Of a stretch of 64,000 nucleotides of DNA, positions 20,656 to 34,700 are shown in pieces (position 1 is the first letter of the stretch; each line of letters starts with the position of its first letter). A program made the position numbers and the translations under genes. The stretch lies in assembly GCA_000231825.2 (NCBI GenBank), contig JH720321.1:891758-955757 (forward strand). The letters run 5' to 3'. A model generated the notes under the pieces. The model saw only the letters and a list, made by a program, of their open reading frames with translations. It had not been told where the DNA came from and made no database searches. This DNA comes from Tetrahymena elliotti 4EA (lineage: Eukaryota > Ciliophora > Oligohymenophorea > Hymenostomatida > Tetrahymenidae).

Positions 20656-23527
20656 ATGGGTGTTCCAGGCTATTTTAGTTGGATTCATAGAAAGTTTCCT
20701 TAGTAAGTTAGAAAGGTTAGACGTAATGGAAGAAAGAAACACATTGACTGCCTTTATATTGATGTTAATGGCATATGCTACTAGTATGCAAGAGATGAGC
20801 ATTAATATAATTATTTACTCAAACCTCAATCCCTAGAAACCATATTCAAGCAAGTAATCGATCACATTGACTCAATCATCGAGCTTGTACAGCCTTAGCT
20901 CTAGGTTTATCTTATGTTAGGTAATTATTAATTTTTATTTAAATAGCTTTGAGATGCTTTTTTTAAAAAATATTTTTTCCTTCACATTTTTTCCTCACTC
21001 AATCCCCATCATTAATTATTTGATTCCAAGTTATCAAAAATGAAATTTGAAGAATACTTGGTATTTCATGTCACAAAATCATTTTTTCCTTGGTGCTTAG
21101 CTTCCCTTATCAGTTATCAATAAAATTGAGTGGTTTCCAATTCATGGTTTCAGCTTAATACTAATACATTTCATTTTTTTATTACAATTTTTTGACTCCA
21201 TTCTTATCTATTTATATTTTAATAGATGGTCCTTGTCCAAGAGCAAAAATGAACTAACAAAGATAAAGAAGATTCCATGCCGAAATGCACCACTTAGCTG
21301 TGAAGGATGGACTCTAGAGATTCGGGTTCGATGTAAAGTAAGAAACTATTCCAAACAATTCTATTGCTCCTGGTACTCCTTTTATGTATGAATTAAATGA
21401 GGAGTTAAGAAAATACATTGAAACTCGTATTGCATTGTCTAACTAAGCTATGACTGAAGGAGAAGCTGGTCACAAAGAACATCAAGTAAATTACAAGAAA
21501 CTTCAATTTATATTGAGTGATAGCAATGCCCCTGGTGAAGGTGAACACAAAATTCTAGAAATTATCAGAAAACACACTAATTTATAGCTCACACATTGTA
21601 TTGTAGGCGCTGATGCAGATTTACTCCTACTTTCTCTTGCTACTATTGGAAAACGTATCTTGATTTTGAGAGAAAATACAAAGTTTAAAGGAGATAAGGT
21701 AAATATTTGAGTAATTTACATAACATTTTAATGATTAAAATATTTTAATAGTAAGAACTTGATAAGGAATTAGAAAAGCTAAAGGAAAAACTTAGCCATC
21801 CTTAAAAAGACCTTCTTCATAAGGAAAGAGAATACGATTTAGTTGATATCAATGGATTGAAGAGAGTTATTCTTGATAAGTATAAGAAAATGTTTGACAG
21901 TAAACAAGTTAAGAATCTCAAATATAATCCTATGTCTCTTATGGATGACTTTGTCTTTTTGAGTTTGTTTGCAGGAAATGATTTCCTTCCTCGTTAAAAC
22001 TATATGTAAATTAAGTCAGAAAAAGGAAGACACAAACCAAGCATTTTAGATAAGTTGATTGAAAAATATGATAATTATCTTGAGACTGCAACAAGCTATT
22101 TAAGTGATAGAGGTTTTATTAAATATATTTAAATCATTGAATTCTTCAAGCAAGTGGCTACCATTGAACCTTAATTCAAGAACAATAGAATCTTTGATGC
22201 TCCAAACCATGAAGAAAAATCTGGTATTGATTATGTCAAAATTATGAGCCAAAAGCAAATCAATAATGTTGAAGACATTAAGGACTAAGATTTGATTGAC
22301 CTTGACTTCAAAGAAGAGGACCTAAAATTATAGTAAACAAATTCTTAGGTAGAAGAAGAAGAAATCCCAAAAGACATTATTCCCGAATCTGAAAGTGATG
22401 AAGAATAAGAAGAATAAAAGTAGAGTCATGATTAAAAACATAACAAAAAAGATTACAAAAAGCACCACAAGCATTATGAAAATGAAGATTAATACTAAGC
22501 TGACGATGAATAAAACAAGCAACAGAACAATGAAGGTGATGATGAAGAAGATGAAATTCAGAAAATATTGAGTGATGAATTGAATGGTAAAGAAACTTAT
22601 TTAAAGGAAAAGCTCAAAGTTAAAAATCAGTAAGAATATGATTTGATAATCATGAAATATCTTGAAGGTTTTGAATTCACATTACTTTACTATTTCCGTG
22701 GTATTGAAAAGGCCTCATGGAATTATTTCTACCCTCACTATTATGCTCCCTTGACTCAAGATGTTGTTGAATTCTTAGAAAGAAATCCTAAATTTGAAGT
22801 AAAATTTGTCAAAACCTAACCTTTCTAGCCTTACAAGCAACTTTTAGCTATTCTTCATCCTGATAACGAAGACCTATTACCAGTTGAATTTAAAGGTTTG
22901 TTCTAAAAATATTTGAAACCTTTTTGTCCTGACTAACTTGATATTGATAAATATGGAGCTACTATGGAACATATGCAAATCATTAAGTTGCCTTTTATTG
23001 ATGTAGACTTATTAGAAAAAGCTTACTAAGAAGGAGAAAAGGCCCTAGAGAAATCAAAGAACGAATATGACAAGAACAGAAATAAAAGATCATAAGATGC
23101 TATTTTTGAATTTAGTGAAAACTCCTCCATTAATATTCCTGTCTTCAACAAACTTGTACACAACTAGCCAATTTAAGATGCTAAAGTTCATCTTATTCCA
23201 TTTAATCACTTAGATGTTACTCTTCCAGATAAAATTACAAACTTACATGTTGACATGGAAAAGAAAAATGCAGAGAGATAAAGGTTTGAATAGAAAATGA
23301 AGTCCAAGAAACAAGATAGAGAGAGCTCTGAAGACTCAAATTAATTTGAAAAGAAAGGAAAGTATCATCACAAAAAAGAATATTAGGAAGGAAATGAAGA
23401 AAACCCAAAGCATGGACATGAACACAAAGGACATCATGATCACCATAAAGGTCATGAAAGCCATGAAAAGAAATTCCATGGTACTCATCATTAAGGATAC
23501 CAAAAAAGAGAAGAAGAAGAAAATTGA
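20656..23527 (+). CDS. XRN-family 5'-3' exoribonuclease
   Basis: Degrades 5'-monophosphate RNA processively. Exons are 20656-20920, 21226-21698 and 21752-23527; the product is 837 residues. It begins MGVPGYFSWIHRKFP as in Xrn1 and Rat1/Xrn2. The Mg-binding acidic residues are present: D in CLYIDVNG, PGEGEHK, VGADADLLLLSL and FAGNDFLPR. The conserved region 2 stretch GIEKASWNYFYPHYYAPL and KQLLAILHP are also there. An acidic Gln/Glu/Lys-rich insertion at about 22320-22560 separates the two conserved regions. The long Xrn1 C-terminus is absent and I see no Rat1-type CCHC knuckle, so nuclear or cytoplasmic assignment is open. The C-terminal ~60 residues are strongly His/Lys-rich. Both introns restore frame exactly (305 nt and 53 nt). 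Confidence 0.93.
20921..21225 (+). other. Long first intron of XRN gene
   Basis: 305-nt intron, GTAATT...TTTTAATAG, phase 1, joining Leu-Met-Leu to Asp-Gly-Pro. It is longer and less AT-rich than most introns here and contains possible stems: CCAAG with CTTGG, and ATGAAAT with ATTTCAT, around 21029-21080. It might host a small RNA, but no C/D or H/ACA consensus is clear. Confidence 0.7.
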
Positions 23528-23787
23528 ATAAAATTATTTAGTTTTGTGTGAGTGTTTTATTTGTTGAATATGTATTCATTTTTAATGAATTGAATTAATC
23601 ATTTTTCTTTTTCTTAACAAAAATAATGTTAAAGATTAACAAAAGTTAATATTTTAAAAGTTAACAAGCAACACAAACATTTGTTAAAGAAAACTTTTGA
23701 GTTATTGAAATATTATTTATAATAAAATAGATTAGAATATTTACAATCCAAAATATTAAAATATTTTATTTTAATTGAATTTAAGAT

Positions 23788-25529
23788 TCAGATATGACTA
23801 AATTTATTTCTTTTTTCAACAAGTAGAGGAGATTTTCTAATAATTTCATTCTAATCATTTAATTCAATGTCCATCGAATGGTAACCATTTATATGATCAT
23901 TTAGCTTATCTTAGTCATAATTATTTCCATCATAATCGTGATGTTTATCTTCTTCATGCTCATCAAAATAGTCTTCGTCATCATATAAAAATGAACGAGG
24001 AACTGAGTGGAAGGGAACTCCAGGAGCTGCTTCAACATCTTTAAGTTATTTGAATATTTCTTCTTAGATTTTATTTAAATCTTCTTTACTATTTTTATTT
24101 TCTACTTACTATATAGGCACATGCAATACATTTTACTTTTCATATAAATGGAAGAAGGGATCATCAACAGGAATAGGTCCATTAAGATTTTTTTTAACTA
24201 ATAATCCTGTTTCAAATGCCCAACAACGGCTAACATTTTAAATTGTGTATCCTCCTCCACCTAAAACTACAAGAGGAACATTAAAACCCATCATATATGT
24301 TAAGCATTATCCATGACCTTTTATTGAAAGGTTAAAGTGTCCTATTTTATCATTTGCTAAACTATCAGCTCCTGTTTAAAATACAACTACATCAGGTCTA
24401 TACACTTCCATAACTTTATTCATGACATTTTTAAATAATTAAACATAGCTGTCATCATCCATACCAGGCCTTAAAGGAACATTTACTGCATAGTTTTTAC
24501 CTAAACCTTCTCCATTGCTATTTAATCCACCAGTTCCTGGAAAGAAATCTTCTCCAAACTCATGAAAACTTACAGTCATAACACGATTAGTAGTATAGAA
24601 TGCTTCTTCCACACCATCACCATGATGTACATCTATATCGATATACAAAACACGAGGAAAGACTTTTAAAAGTTCTAGAATGCAAATAACAATATCGTTT
24701 ACATAGCAAAATCCATATGCTTCTCCTTTTTTAGCATGATGTAAACCTCCACCCCAGTTAATAGCTATATCAGCAGCGTTATTTATGATCAAATGAGCTG
24801 CATCTATAGAACCACCTGGTATAAAAAATATCAAATTAGTTTAAATACTTTAAATTGAAAAGAAATAATTAATTTTCAAGATAAAAAATTTTTAATTTTA
24901 TGAAATAAAATCTTCATAAATTAATAAATTTGTGATTTCATACACTATCTATATTAAAATACACTATTTTTATATTTCTATTTGGGTAAGGAAGCCAATA
25001 TTCTTAATCTTTAGATGAATATGGTAGAATTTGTTAAAAGGTTCTGCAATAAAAATTTTATTTGATATATTTTTTAATATATTTTATTTTTAAAATAATT
25101 TAAAAAGGGAAATTAAATGTAAATTATTGAGTAACCACCTGTTGAGAGCTGACTAAAAGTATAGAGCCCATCAAAACCTGGGCAATCTGCTTGAACATCA
25201 ATACCGTATTACTTCTTTTTATCGCTATCGTTTTTGGCATCTTCATCAATCAAAGGTATACTGCATCCATTTTTCTTCAAAAAATCTATTTTAGAGCTTG
25301 AGACGTAGTTTGAGAGGTATTCAACATAATCTTGATCATGAAATTGCATTATTTCTTCTTTAGTAGCTTCTCTTGTGGTGTAAACATCAAGATCTTTGTA
25401 AACTCCATATCCAACAATCAAAGAGTGAGTCATCGATATTCTCTTTGGGTTCATCAAATGTAGCTTACCATAGTTATAATTTCCAATTTCATTATTGTAA
25501 AAATATGCAACTTTTTTTTTAGACTCCAT
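23788..25529 (-). CDS. Class I histone deacetylase, copy A
   Basis: Zn-dependent lysine deacetylase of the HDAC1/2/RPD3 group, probably nuclear. The start is ATG 25529-25527 (METx-type N-terminus [11 protein letters not shown]), with one intron at 24816-25138 (323 nt) between QLST and GGS, and stop TGA 23790-23788. Length is 472 residues, near the human HDAC1 length of about 480. Active-site motifs are intact: the His pair in GGGLHHAKK, Zn ligands in [17 protein letters not shown] in LQTGADSL, and the Tyr in [15 protein letters not shown]. The C-terminus is acidic with a His/Asp-rich stretch, ending FSHI. Its neighbour on the same strand is a close paralog with the same intron position, so this is a tandem duplicate. 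It could act in a Sin3- or NuRD-like complex, but the window gives no evidence. Confidence 0.95.
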
Positions 25530-25976
25530 ATTAGTTATCAAATTCAGAAAGCTTACTTATTATGCTTAAAAAAATAATTATTTTTAGGTTATATTATAAT
25601 TTATTTTCCCTCTATTTTTCAATACTTTTTTACTTTTATATTTCAAATAAGAAATCTCTTTTTGAAGACTATATATTTTTCATATATCATATACTTTAAT
25701 TGGATTCTTTTCTAAGCTTTTTAAAATATCATTCAATAGTTAATAAGATAGAAATGTAGATAGAAAAAAACTTCATAATTATCTTTTGACTTTAATTATA
25801 AAAAAATAATTTATGATAGGTAGGATTTGTTAGTAAGTGATTATTTTCCCAACTGCTCATTCATTTCTACAAAAATAATTTTTAAACTAATTGAAACAGT
25901 AATTGAGTGAAATCTAAAATTTATTCTTTAAAATTATAATACTAAAATGATTTAAAAATATATTATTTACAAATGT
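25530..25976. other. Spacer between tandem HDAC genes
   Basis: 447 bp of AT-rich DNA between the 3' end of copy B and the 5' end of copy A. No coding frame is seen. It should carry the copy A promoter and copy B 3' UTR. Confidence 0.5.
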
Positions 25977-27704
25977 TCAAATATGATTATATTTACTGCC
26001 ATTTTTTTCTATTAAAAGTGGTTACTTTCTAAATACACCCACCTCTCCATTTTACTCAATTTCCATAGTTTAGTATCCATTAACATAGTCATTTAATTTA
26101 TTAAAATTCAAAGTATTTCCTGAAAAATCATGACTTTTATCATCTTCATTCTCTTCAAAATAATCATCATCATCATATAAGAAAGCTTTAGGCACAGTGT
26201 GGAAAGGCACAGAAGGAGCAGCTTCTACTTCTTTAAGTTGCTTAAAAACTTCCTCTTAAATTTTATTTAAATCCTCTTTACTGTTCTTATTTTCTACTTA
26301 TAAAATTGGAACATGAAGCATATTTTATTTCTCATACAGATGGAAGAAGGGATCATCAACAGGTATAGGTCCATTTAAGTTTTTTTTTACTAGTAAGCCT
26401 GTTTCATATGCCCAGCAGCGACTTACATTTTAAATAGTATAACCTCCACCTCCTAAGACCACAATAGGAACATTAAATCTTAGCATATATGTCAAGCATT
26501 CTCCATGACCTCTTATAGATAAATTGAAATGACCTATTTTATCATTAGCTAAACTATCAGCACCCGTTTAAAACACAACAGCATCAGGCCTAAAAACTTC
26601 CATAACTTTATCCATTACATTTTTAAAAAGTTGTTTATAGCTTTCATCATCCATACCAGGTCTAAGTGGAACATTAACAGCATAATTTTTGCCCAATCCC
26701 TCACCACTGCTATTTAAACCACCAGTTCCAGGGAAGAAATCCTCTCCAAATTCATGGAAACTAACAGTCATTACACGATTTGTTGTAAAGAAAGCTTCTT
26801 CTACACCATCCCCATGATGTACATCTATATCAATATAAAGTACTCTAGGAAACACTTTTAAAAGTTCTAAAATGCATATAACAATATCATTAACATAGCA
26901 AAAACCATAAGCTTCTCCTTTCTTAGCATGATGCAATCCTCCTCCCCAATTAATTGCTATATCAGCAGCATTATTTATAATTAAGTGAGCAGCATCAATA
27001 GAACCACCTATTATAAAATTTATAAAAATAAAATATTAATTAAAAGCTTTTAAATTATTTTAATGAAATCAGTTTATTAGGTTTCAATTTTAATTTAAGT
27101 TGAAAATAAAAAATGTTTCTTCTTTTTTAATATCTTATAATATTCTATTATTTTTTAGCTTTCAGTAAAAAGATTAATTACTAAAATTTAGTTAAAATCT
27201 TCTACTAAATACTTTAATAGATTAATTAAAATATTTTGAAAGAAATATTTTTTTGAGGATAAAATATTTTACTGCTAATTAATAAAGGATTAAAAGAATA
27301 ACCAAAGTATTACCTGTTGAAAGTTAGCTAAATGTATAAACACCATCAAAACCAGGACAATCAGCTTGAACATCTATACCATACTATCTCTTTTTTTCTA
27401 CATCATTTTTAGCTTCTGAATCTATAATAGGGGCAGTACACCCATTCTTTTTAAGAAAGTCTATTTTAGTACTTGATACATAATTAGAGAGATATTCTAC
27501 ATAATCTTGATCATGAAATTGCATGATTTCTTCTTTTGTAGCTTCTCTAGTAGTATAAACATCTAGGTCTTTATATACACCATATCCAACAATAAGTGAA
27601 TGGGTCATAGAAATTCTTTTGGGATTCATCAAATGCAACTTTCCATAATTGTAATTGCCTATTTCATTGTTATAGAAGTATGCTACTCTTTTTTTAGTTT
27701 CCAT
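25977..27704 (-). CDS. Class I histone deacetylase, copy B
   Basis: Paralog of the adjacent copy A. ATG 27704-27702 ([11 protein letters not shown]), one intron at 27008-27313 (306 nt) at exactly the same position as in copy A, stop TGA 25979-25977; 473 residues. All Zn-binding and catalytic motifs seen in copy A are present ([28 protein letters not shown]). The N-terminal ~100 residues are almost identical between copies. The linker after KKNGC, the intron and the acidic C-terminal tail have diverged; both tails end with Pro-Leu-Leu plus a short basic stretch and His-Ile. Both copies look functional, with no frameshift or missing key residue. Different promoters would allow stage-specific use, for example in growth versus conjugation; that is an inference. 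Confidence 0.95.
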
Positions 27705-28738
27705 TCCTATTTTGAATATCTTTTTACTTGTAGTTTTTTTGGCTAAAAATCAGCTTAGGTTTCAAATTTTTTGAAGAGCTTATATTCTATTAAACTAAAG
27801 TGATTTTTAATTTATATAATTTTTTAATTTAATATTTTTTATTAAAATTTTGTATATGATTTAAACTAAATCTGATAATATCTTTCTACTAATATTTTTT
27901 AATAAAACTATAGCATAAAATGTACTGATATATTTTTCAAAGTATTACATATTAATTATATATAGCTAGCTATCAACTTATTAAACATCAAATGCAAATA
28001 TTAATAAATATTTTGAAAAATAAAATTGAATTTAAGGATGAAAAAATCATTTTATTTGGTTTTCTTGAGGAGTTAATAATGACATAAATAATTTTAAATT
28101 TAGTCATTTTTTGTGCAATCTTTTTAAAATAATATGCACTTTTCCATAATTAATTTTTTTAAGCTTGTAAGATTAGAGTTGTAATTTAATTTTTCTCCCT
28201 ACAAACTCTATACCTTTGAAAATTTAATTGAGTAAATTAATAACTATAACTTTTAAGGTGCAAAAATATAATTTTTTTTAGCTCATAAGCTATTTTAAAT
28301 TTTTACTTTTTCATTAAAAAAATTATATAAATAAAATTCTTTCAAGCATATTTTTAAAAATCATTTTAACTATCTTTAACACAAAAAGGTCGTTTTAGAA
28401 TTTTATTAATATTATGAAAATATTTTTTTCAAAAAATTTAATAATTAAATTTATTTTTTGAAAAATAACTAAATAATTATTAAATTAAAATTTTTTTAAT
28501 TTGATTGAATTGATAAAATTTTTTATTCAAAAATAATTTTATGTTTTTAGAAAGAGGAATTAGACACTATTTTCTTATTTTCCATTTCCCCCTTTCCTCA
28601 TAAAACCAAAATTCAATAAACAAATTAAAAATATATTAGTCTTAATAATTTTGAATGCAACATGAATAAAAACTGATATTTAAACAGAAAAATCAATTAA
28701 ATGATAAAAATTTAATTTATTTTTTTTATAAATATTTG
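27705..28738. other. Intergenic AT-rich stretch
   Basis: About 1 kb, over 80% A+T by eye, between the HDAC copy B start and the end of giant membrane protein 1. Nothing coding-like or structured is seen. Confidence 0.5.
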
Positions 28739-31700
28739 TCATATAAAGTTATCTAAATTATTATGACTATTACTATCTGTTTTTTCTTCTTATTTTTCTT
28801 TTTATTCTTTTAAATTCTTCATACATTAGAAATTGTTCATCAAGACATTATTAGTACTACTAAAATTTTATTCTATTATTAAATCTTAAATATTTATTTC
28901 TTCAAAAGAATCATTATTTATTTTTTGTTAAATTTATTGCTAAGTCTCTTTTTGTGGATTTTAATTAAAATTTTATACTATTTTATTAAATGGATTATTT
29001 TATTAACTAGAATGTGATTTATTTGGATTTAAAGGAAAAATATTAAAATGAACTACTGCAGTATTTTTATCACTTAATCCAGAGTCCTATTTAGTACTAT
29101 CTTAAAATTTATCATCTTCTTATTTTTACTAAATTTATTAAGGAATATTGTAAAGTGATTTTACTTTAAATATTGATTTTCTTTTATTTGGTAGTAGAGT
29201 TAATTTTTTTGAACTTTTTTTATTTTGTTACAAAGGAGATATTATACTTGAATTCAGCATAGACATTTTAGTATTAGAAATCTAATTTGTATAATCATGG
29301 TCTTATTATTTTGAGCTTCCTAAAATATTTTCACGAGTTTCATGTATCTTAAATTACTTTTTATTTTTAAAATAATTAAATAAAAATGAACAAAAACATT
29401 TTTTTATTTTACTTATTTATTGTTATCAATTGAATCTATTTAAAAACCACCACTATCTAATTTTAAAATGATACTAATTAATTAAAAAACTCCTTTTAAA
29501 AAATGAAATTACTTTAATGGATGTTTAGAGTTGTGCAATTAAAATTGTCACTTTTCTAAAAATCACTCATACTCTCTTTTATTTTAACTTTATCCATATT
29601 TTCACAACTCTATTATTATTTCATTTTCTTCTTTCTAAAAGTATCTATAAATAAAATTTAAATATGACAAAGTGTTGAATGGCATATAAAAATTAAAAAC
29701 TTTAGTTCTTAAATTTCTATAATAGAGAGAAGATTTAATTATTTTAATTAGAAATAAAAACTTAGGTATTTAAAACAAAGTTTTTTTAACAATAATGTAA
29801 AAAAGAATTTTAATTTTTTTATTTCATTTAAAAAAATATTGAAATAAATTAATTGTAATCATTATTTTACATTTTAAATAGTAGTAGTAGTTCTATCTCT
29901 AATCCTTATTAAGTCCTAATCATAATAAATGCTGGTAAACTAAATTTTTTAGAAAAATTAAATTACTTTTCAGGAGAATCTCTACACCTTTTATAACTTT
30001 CTCTTTCAAGTTTTATTTCTTTTACTATTTTAATCTGAGTTTTTCTTAATTGTTAGAAATATTGAATTTTTTAAAAATTTTTAAATTCTTCAGAATTTAG
30101 GAAAATTATTTTATTTTTTAGATAAAATATCTCAAAATTTATTTAAATAGATAAATTATGAACATTAGATTAGTTCCAAATAAAATGATATTTTTTATAA
30201 ACTCAAAATAGATATGATTTTATTCTATTGAGAATATCTAAATCATAAATGTTATTAATAAAGTAGTAGTCATATAGTAATCAATTTTTTAGTTAATAGG
30301 CTTTTAATATGGTTTTAGCTTTTGTAAAGAGAAAAAGTAAAACGAAATAGTTAAGAAAACTAAGATTGATTTTGTTAAGCTATCTTAAGAGTATATTCCT
30401 AAAATTAGTACTATTGCCATACGTTCAAACATTCTAACAAATTCCCAATAATACGCTTTAATTTTATATTCCCTTAAAAGATACCCATACTTATTTTAAA
30501 ACTTTAGAGAGTCTAACTATTTTTTATTTTTGCATAGCAGGAAAAATATAAATGCTGGGATCATAAGTACATATATCGTCATAATAGGAGTTACTAGCAC
30601 AAGTAAATAAAATCTATGCTAATCAGTATAGCATTCATAAGTAATATTATGCAACACATAGCTTTTTCCCTCTATCTAAATGCAGCTTATAAGCAATATG
30701 CAAGCCTAAAATATATCAATTTAAAAGTAAAAGAAAACGAAGAAAAATACAGAAATTAGAATTTGATTGTTAAATTTTTGTCTTTTGATTAAATAAGCAA
30801 ATCTTATTATGAAAATAAACGATAAGGAGTAAATCAATGGTAAAAAGCATTGCAGTAAAAATTTAGAGTAAATTAAAGGCATTTCAAAAATCTTTAAATT
30901 GATAAAGCACTGTAGAGCATTTGTTTAAGAAATAACAGGATTCATTATTTCTAGCATAATTGGCCTATTAAAAACACTTTATGATAGATTTATATTTAAA
31001 TCTTTTATCTATGAAATTATTTTCAAATAATGAGTGAAAAATTTAATAATTATTGCAGATTAGCTTGATTTTTAGATATTTAAGTATTATTATCTGTCTA
31101 TAAATGAAAAAGCTCTCTTGCTAGCCTGAATACATTTTTAAGAATCAGATTTTCTTTTCTCCTAATATCAAATGAACAAATTAAAAAATAGAAAAATTTG
31201 ATATTTTAAAAATGACACATAAAATGATAAATTTAAAATTATGTAAAGAGGGGTAATACTGTTAAGAGAAAAAAAATAAAACTTATCTATTTGAATTTTA
31301 ATCAAACATTAATCAATTTTTCAATAAAATTTTTTTTATATTTACCCTATTGATAATAAATTTCAAAATATTTAATAATTTTTGAGGAATAAATATTTGT
31401 TGAGTTAAATATTTTGATAATAAAAAAATTATGCTATTTTATTTAATTAAGAAAAGTTTACCAATATCTTTTAATCTTGTTCACTGACATATGAAGTCTC
31501 ATTCCTTATAGATAGGTATATTGATAAGAATATAATAAATAAACTTATAAAAACAAGAAAGGCATGAATAAATTTATCATAGCACAAACTACAAACTAAA
31601 CCTCTTTTTATAAATTTACTTCCCCAAACTAAACCTTTTTCCTAATAAAAAAGTAATATGTTTTAATAATAAGCAGTAAATGTAAGAATATTTATACATC

Positions 31701-34700
31701 ACATTCTAAGCATAAACTCCCTATGTGTCCCTTCTTACAAAGCTAATTGCTTGCACCAAAACCTCCAATACATGCATTATTATCTTGATTTTAGCATTAA
31801 AGTATATTCATAGATTTAACACTACTTCTCCAGTATCCTTAACTAACACTCACATTAGAACCACCATGGCACTTTGCTCCTTATGGGCATGCATTACATT
31901 TTTAAAAATCAAAAGAGTAAGTACCAACATTACATTAAATGCATTATATTAAATTGTTGTTATGTTACTAATCTAATAATAATATTATTAATATTCAACA
32001 TTTTTAGTAAAATTAATGTTACCTTATTTTACTTCAATTTCGATTTCTCCTTCTTTACATTCTCTAAAGCTTATCTAAATTTAATGTATTAATGAAGAAG
32101 GTAAAATTTTTGTATCTTATATATACTATATTTGATTTGAATAAATATTTAAAGTAATTTATGACAAAGGTATTCCTGAGAGAATATTATCAGGTATTTT
32201 AATATAAGTTTAATTATACTAATATTAAGCCATTTATACTCCTTAAAGATAATAACCTTAATCTTTATACACATCATCTAACTATATCCATGTATTTTAA
32301 AAATCTTATTCTTGAATAAAAATAAGTTAATCATTTTAATCAAAAAACTAGATCTAAATTTCCTCTAATGTATCTCCACTTCTAAAATTTTTGATAAATG
32401 ATGTTTGTTTGTCATATTCTATTATTTGTTTACTGTCTTTTATTTATTAAAAATTAAACATTATAATTAGTTTGAATTATTAAAATATTTGTATGATTTA
32501 CTAACAATTTTAAGAGATGTAGGAAATCCTGAGTAAAAATCATGACTAAAAAGTAGAGCATTGTTATCTTAATATACAATAGAATCTTAAGCAGGAATAA
32601 TATTTTAGTAGAATAAAGCACCTGCAATTTTAGCTTAACAATTTGTAAATTCTAAATTATTTAAGCTTATGTAATTTTTATTATCTTTTTGATAAAAATT
32701 TTATACAATTGCAATTCCACCTCCTTAATTTATTGATGAGCATTTGTTAAATTTATTGTTCATTATGCTAACACTAAATTTAAGTTTTTAATCCTAAAGA
32801 ATTTGTATAGCACCACCATCTCCATTTACAGATTGATTTTATTCAAAAATACAGTTAGTAATATTTGTTTGACTAATTAAATTATATAAATATATTGAAC
32901 CACCTTTACTACTCTTTTTAATTTTTAAAAATTATATTACTTTTAATTAATTTATTAAATATATTTTACTGTATTATTTAAGAATTAGCATTCATGAATA
33001 TTCCCTTGAGATTTTTCTAAATAAAATATACCTCCAAGTGATTAAGGACTAGTAATATTTTAAAATAAGCTTTGATTTATATCATATTTGGTATTTACTA
33101 AGGAAATATAAGATTAACTTTATTTGTTAGTTGAGTTGTTTTTACTCTAATTTTCTCTCAAAATATTTTAAAATTTAGATTTAGTAATATTTAGTTAACT
33201 AAATTAAGATTAAATTAATAATTATTGTGACTAAAGATTAAGATTTTATATTTCTATACCATCGATTTGAGTAATGCTATTTATCTAATTTAAAATTAAA
33301 ATATTTTATGAGTTTTTTCTTTAAATCTTCTAATTTGAATCATAATTAGAAAAGTTATATTTAGAAATATAAACCTAGCTCCTCTCTACTTAAATCTATG
33401 TGCAAGGAAAAATATCATTATTTTATTGATTTATAAGTGACTGAAAATATTCTTCTAATTAGAGCATTTAAATAAGCATACTTTTAACTTGAACAATTCC
33501 TAAGTAGTAACTGACTAGTTTACAATCTGTCTAGGAAGAAATTAAATTAGTAAAATTAGAATTTTCTATGCTTAAATAGTTATTTTCTAGAATATCTGAA
33601 TTTTTAAGATTGCTTTTTTTAAAAAAAAAAAAGATTATTAAATCTAAAAAAAATTAAATTTACCTAAAATTGATGATTTAGTTACCATTTTCCTAAACTT
33701 AGAGATTTCTAAATAAATTATTCTTAAATTTAACATAAGAAATACTATATTACAAATTGATTAAAATAAGAGAACCTTTTAATGAAATTGAATTTTCAAA
33801 AGAACAGTTTTCTATTGTTAAATTGAAATTTTAGTTCAAAGATTAAGCATATAAAATAGGTGAGTAGTTAGAAATCCCATAACCAAAATAATTATTATTC
33901 AAATAGATTTGTGAAGACATTACTACTATGAATGTATTGAAAACATTCTAATTTATATTTTGTGATAGGAATTACTTTTCAGATGTATTATTTTTGAATA
34001 AACATGAGTTTATTGATAATTAATTAACTTCTACAAAAAGTGAGTTAAAAAATCCTGTAGAAATATTATCATAAAATTCAGAATCTTCTACTGTCAAATT
34101 GCCTTAGGTTGCATAAATACTAATTCCTGTTGTAGATTTTTTATAATCTGTTAATAGAGTTGTGAGGTTTCCATTTATAAATTTACACTGTTTTAATTTT
34201 ATTTGAATTGGTTAATTATAATTTATTTCAATGGGATTAGCTTGTGAAAATATTTTTGAGCTTAAAAGATTTGTTTAATTAAATGTAATATTATAAAGGT
34301 GCACTAAACCTAAACTTGAATCTTAAAGGATATTATCAAAGGAAATAAATGAATTATTAATTATTTCACAGTTTTAAAACAATCCATCTTTTATAAATAA
34401 ACTCACAAAATCCTTAATCTCTAAGAAAGGGAAGTTTTATTTGTTTTGTTGTTCTTTAATTTATCCAAAATTATCTCTAAAATAAAGATTTTAAACTTCA
34501 AAATGATTTCCGTTTTAACTTGTAAAAAAGTTCAAGAAATTCAAGTTATCAATCTAAATATCAGTTATTAATATTTAATTTACATTTAAAGTTGAAAAAA
34601 TTGATATTTTTTTCCCTTATTCATTTGATTTAAAATTGACATCATATGTCATCTAATTATTTTTAAATTAAAACTTCTCAATGATTATCTCATAATTAGG

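Noticed and set aside
22328..22522. Minus-strand hydrophobic open frame within the XRN gene
   Set aside because: Shadow of the acidic Glu/Gln/Lys-rich insertion of the exoribonuclease.
24816..25138. Possible separate gene break splitting HDAC copy A into two open frames
   Set aside because: It is a GT..AG intron at the same codon as in copy B, and joining restores a full-length HDAC.
31725..32092. Two overlapping plus-strand open frames
   Set aside because: They oppose the Cys-rich module of giant membrane protein 1, whose conserved motifs show that the minus strand is coding.
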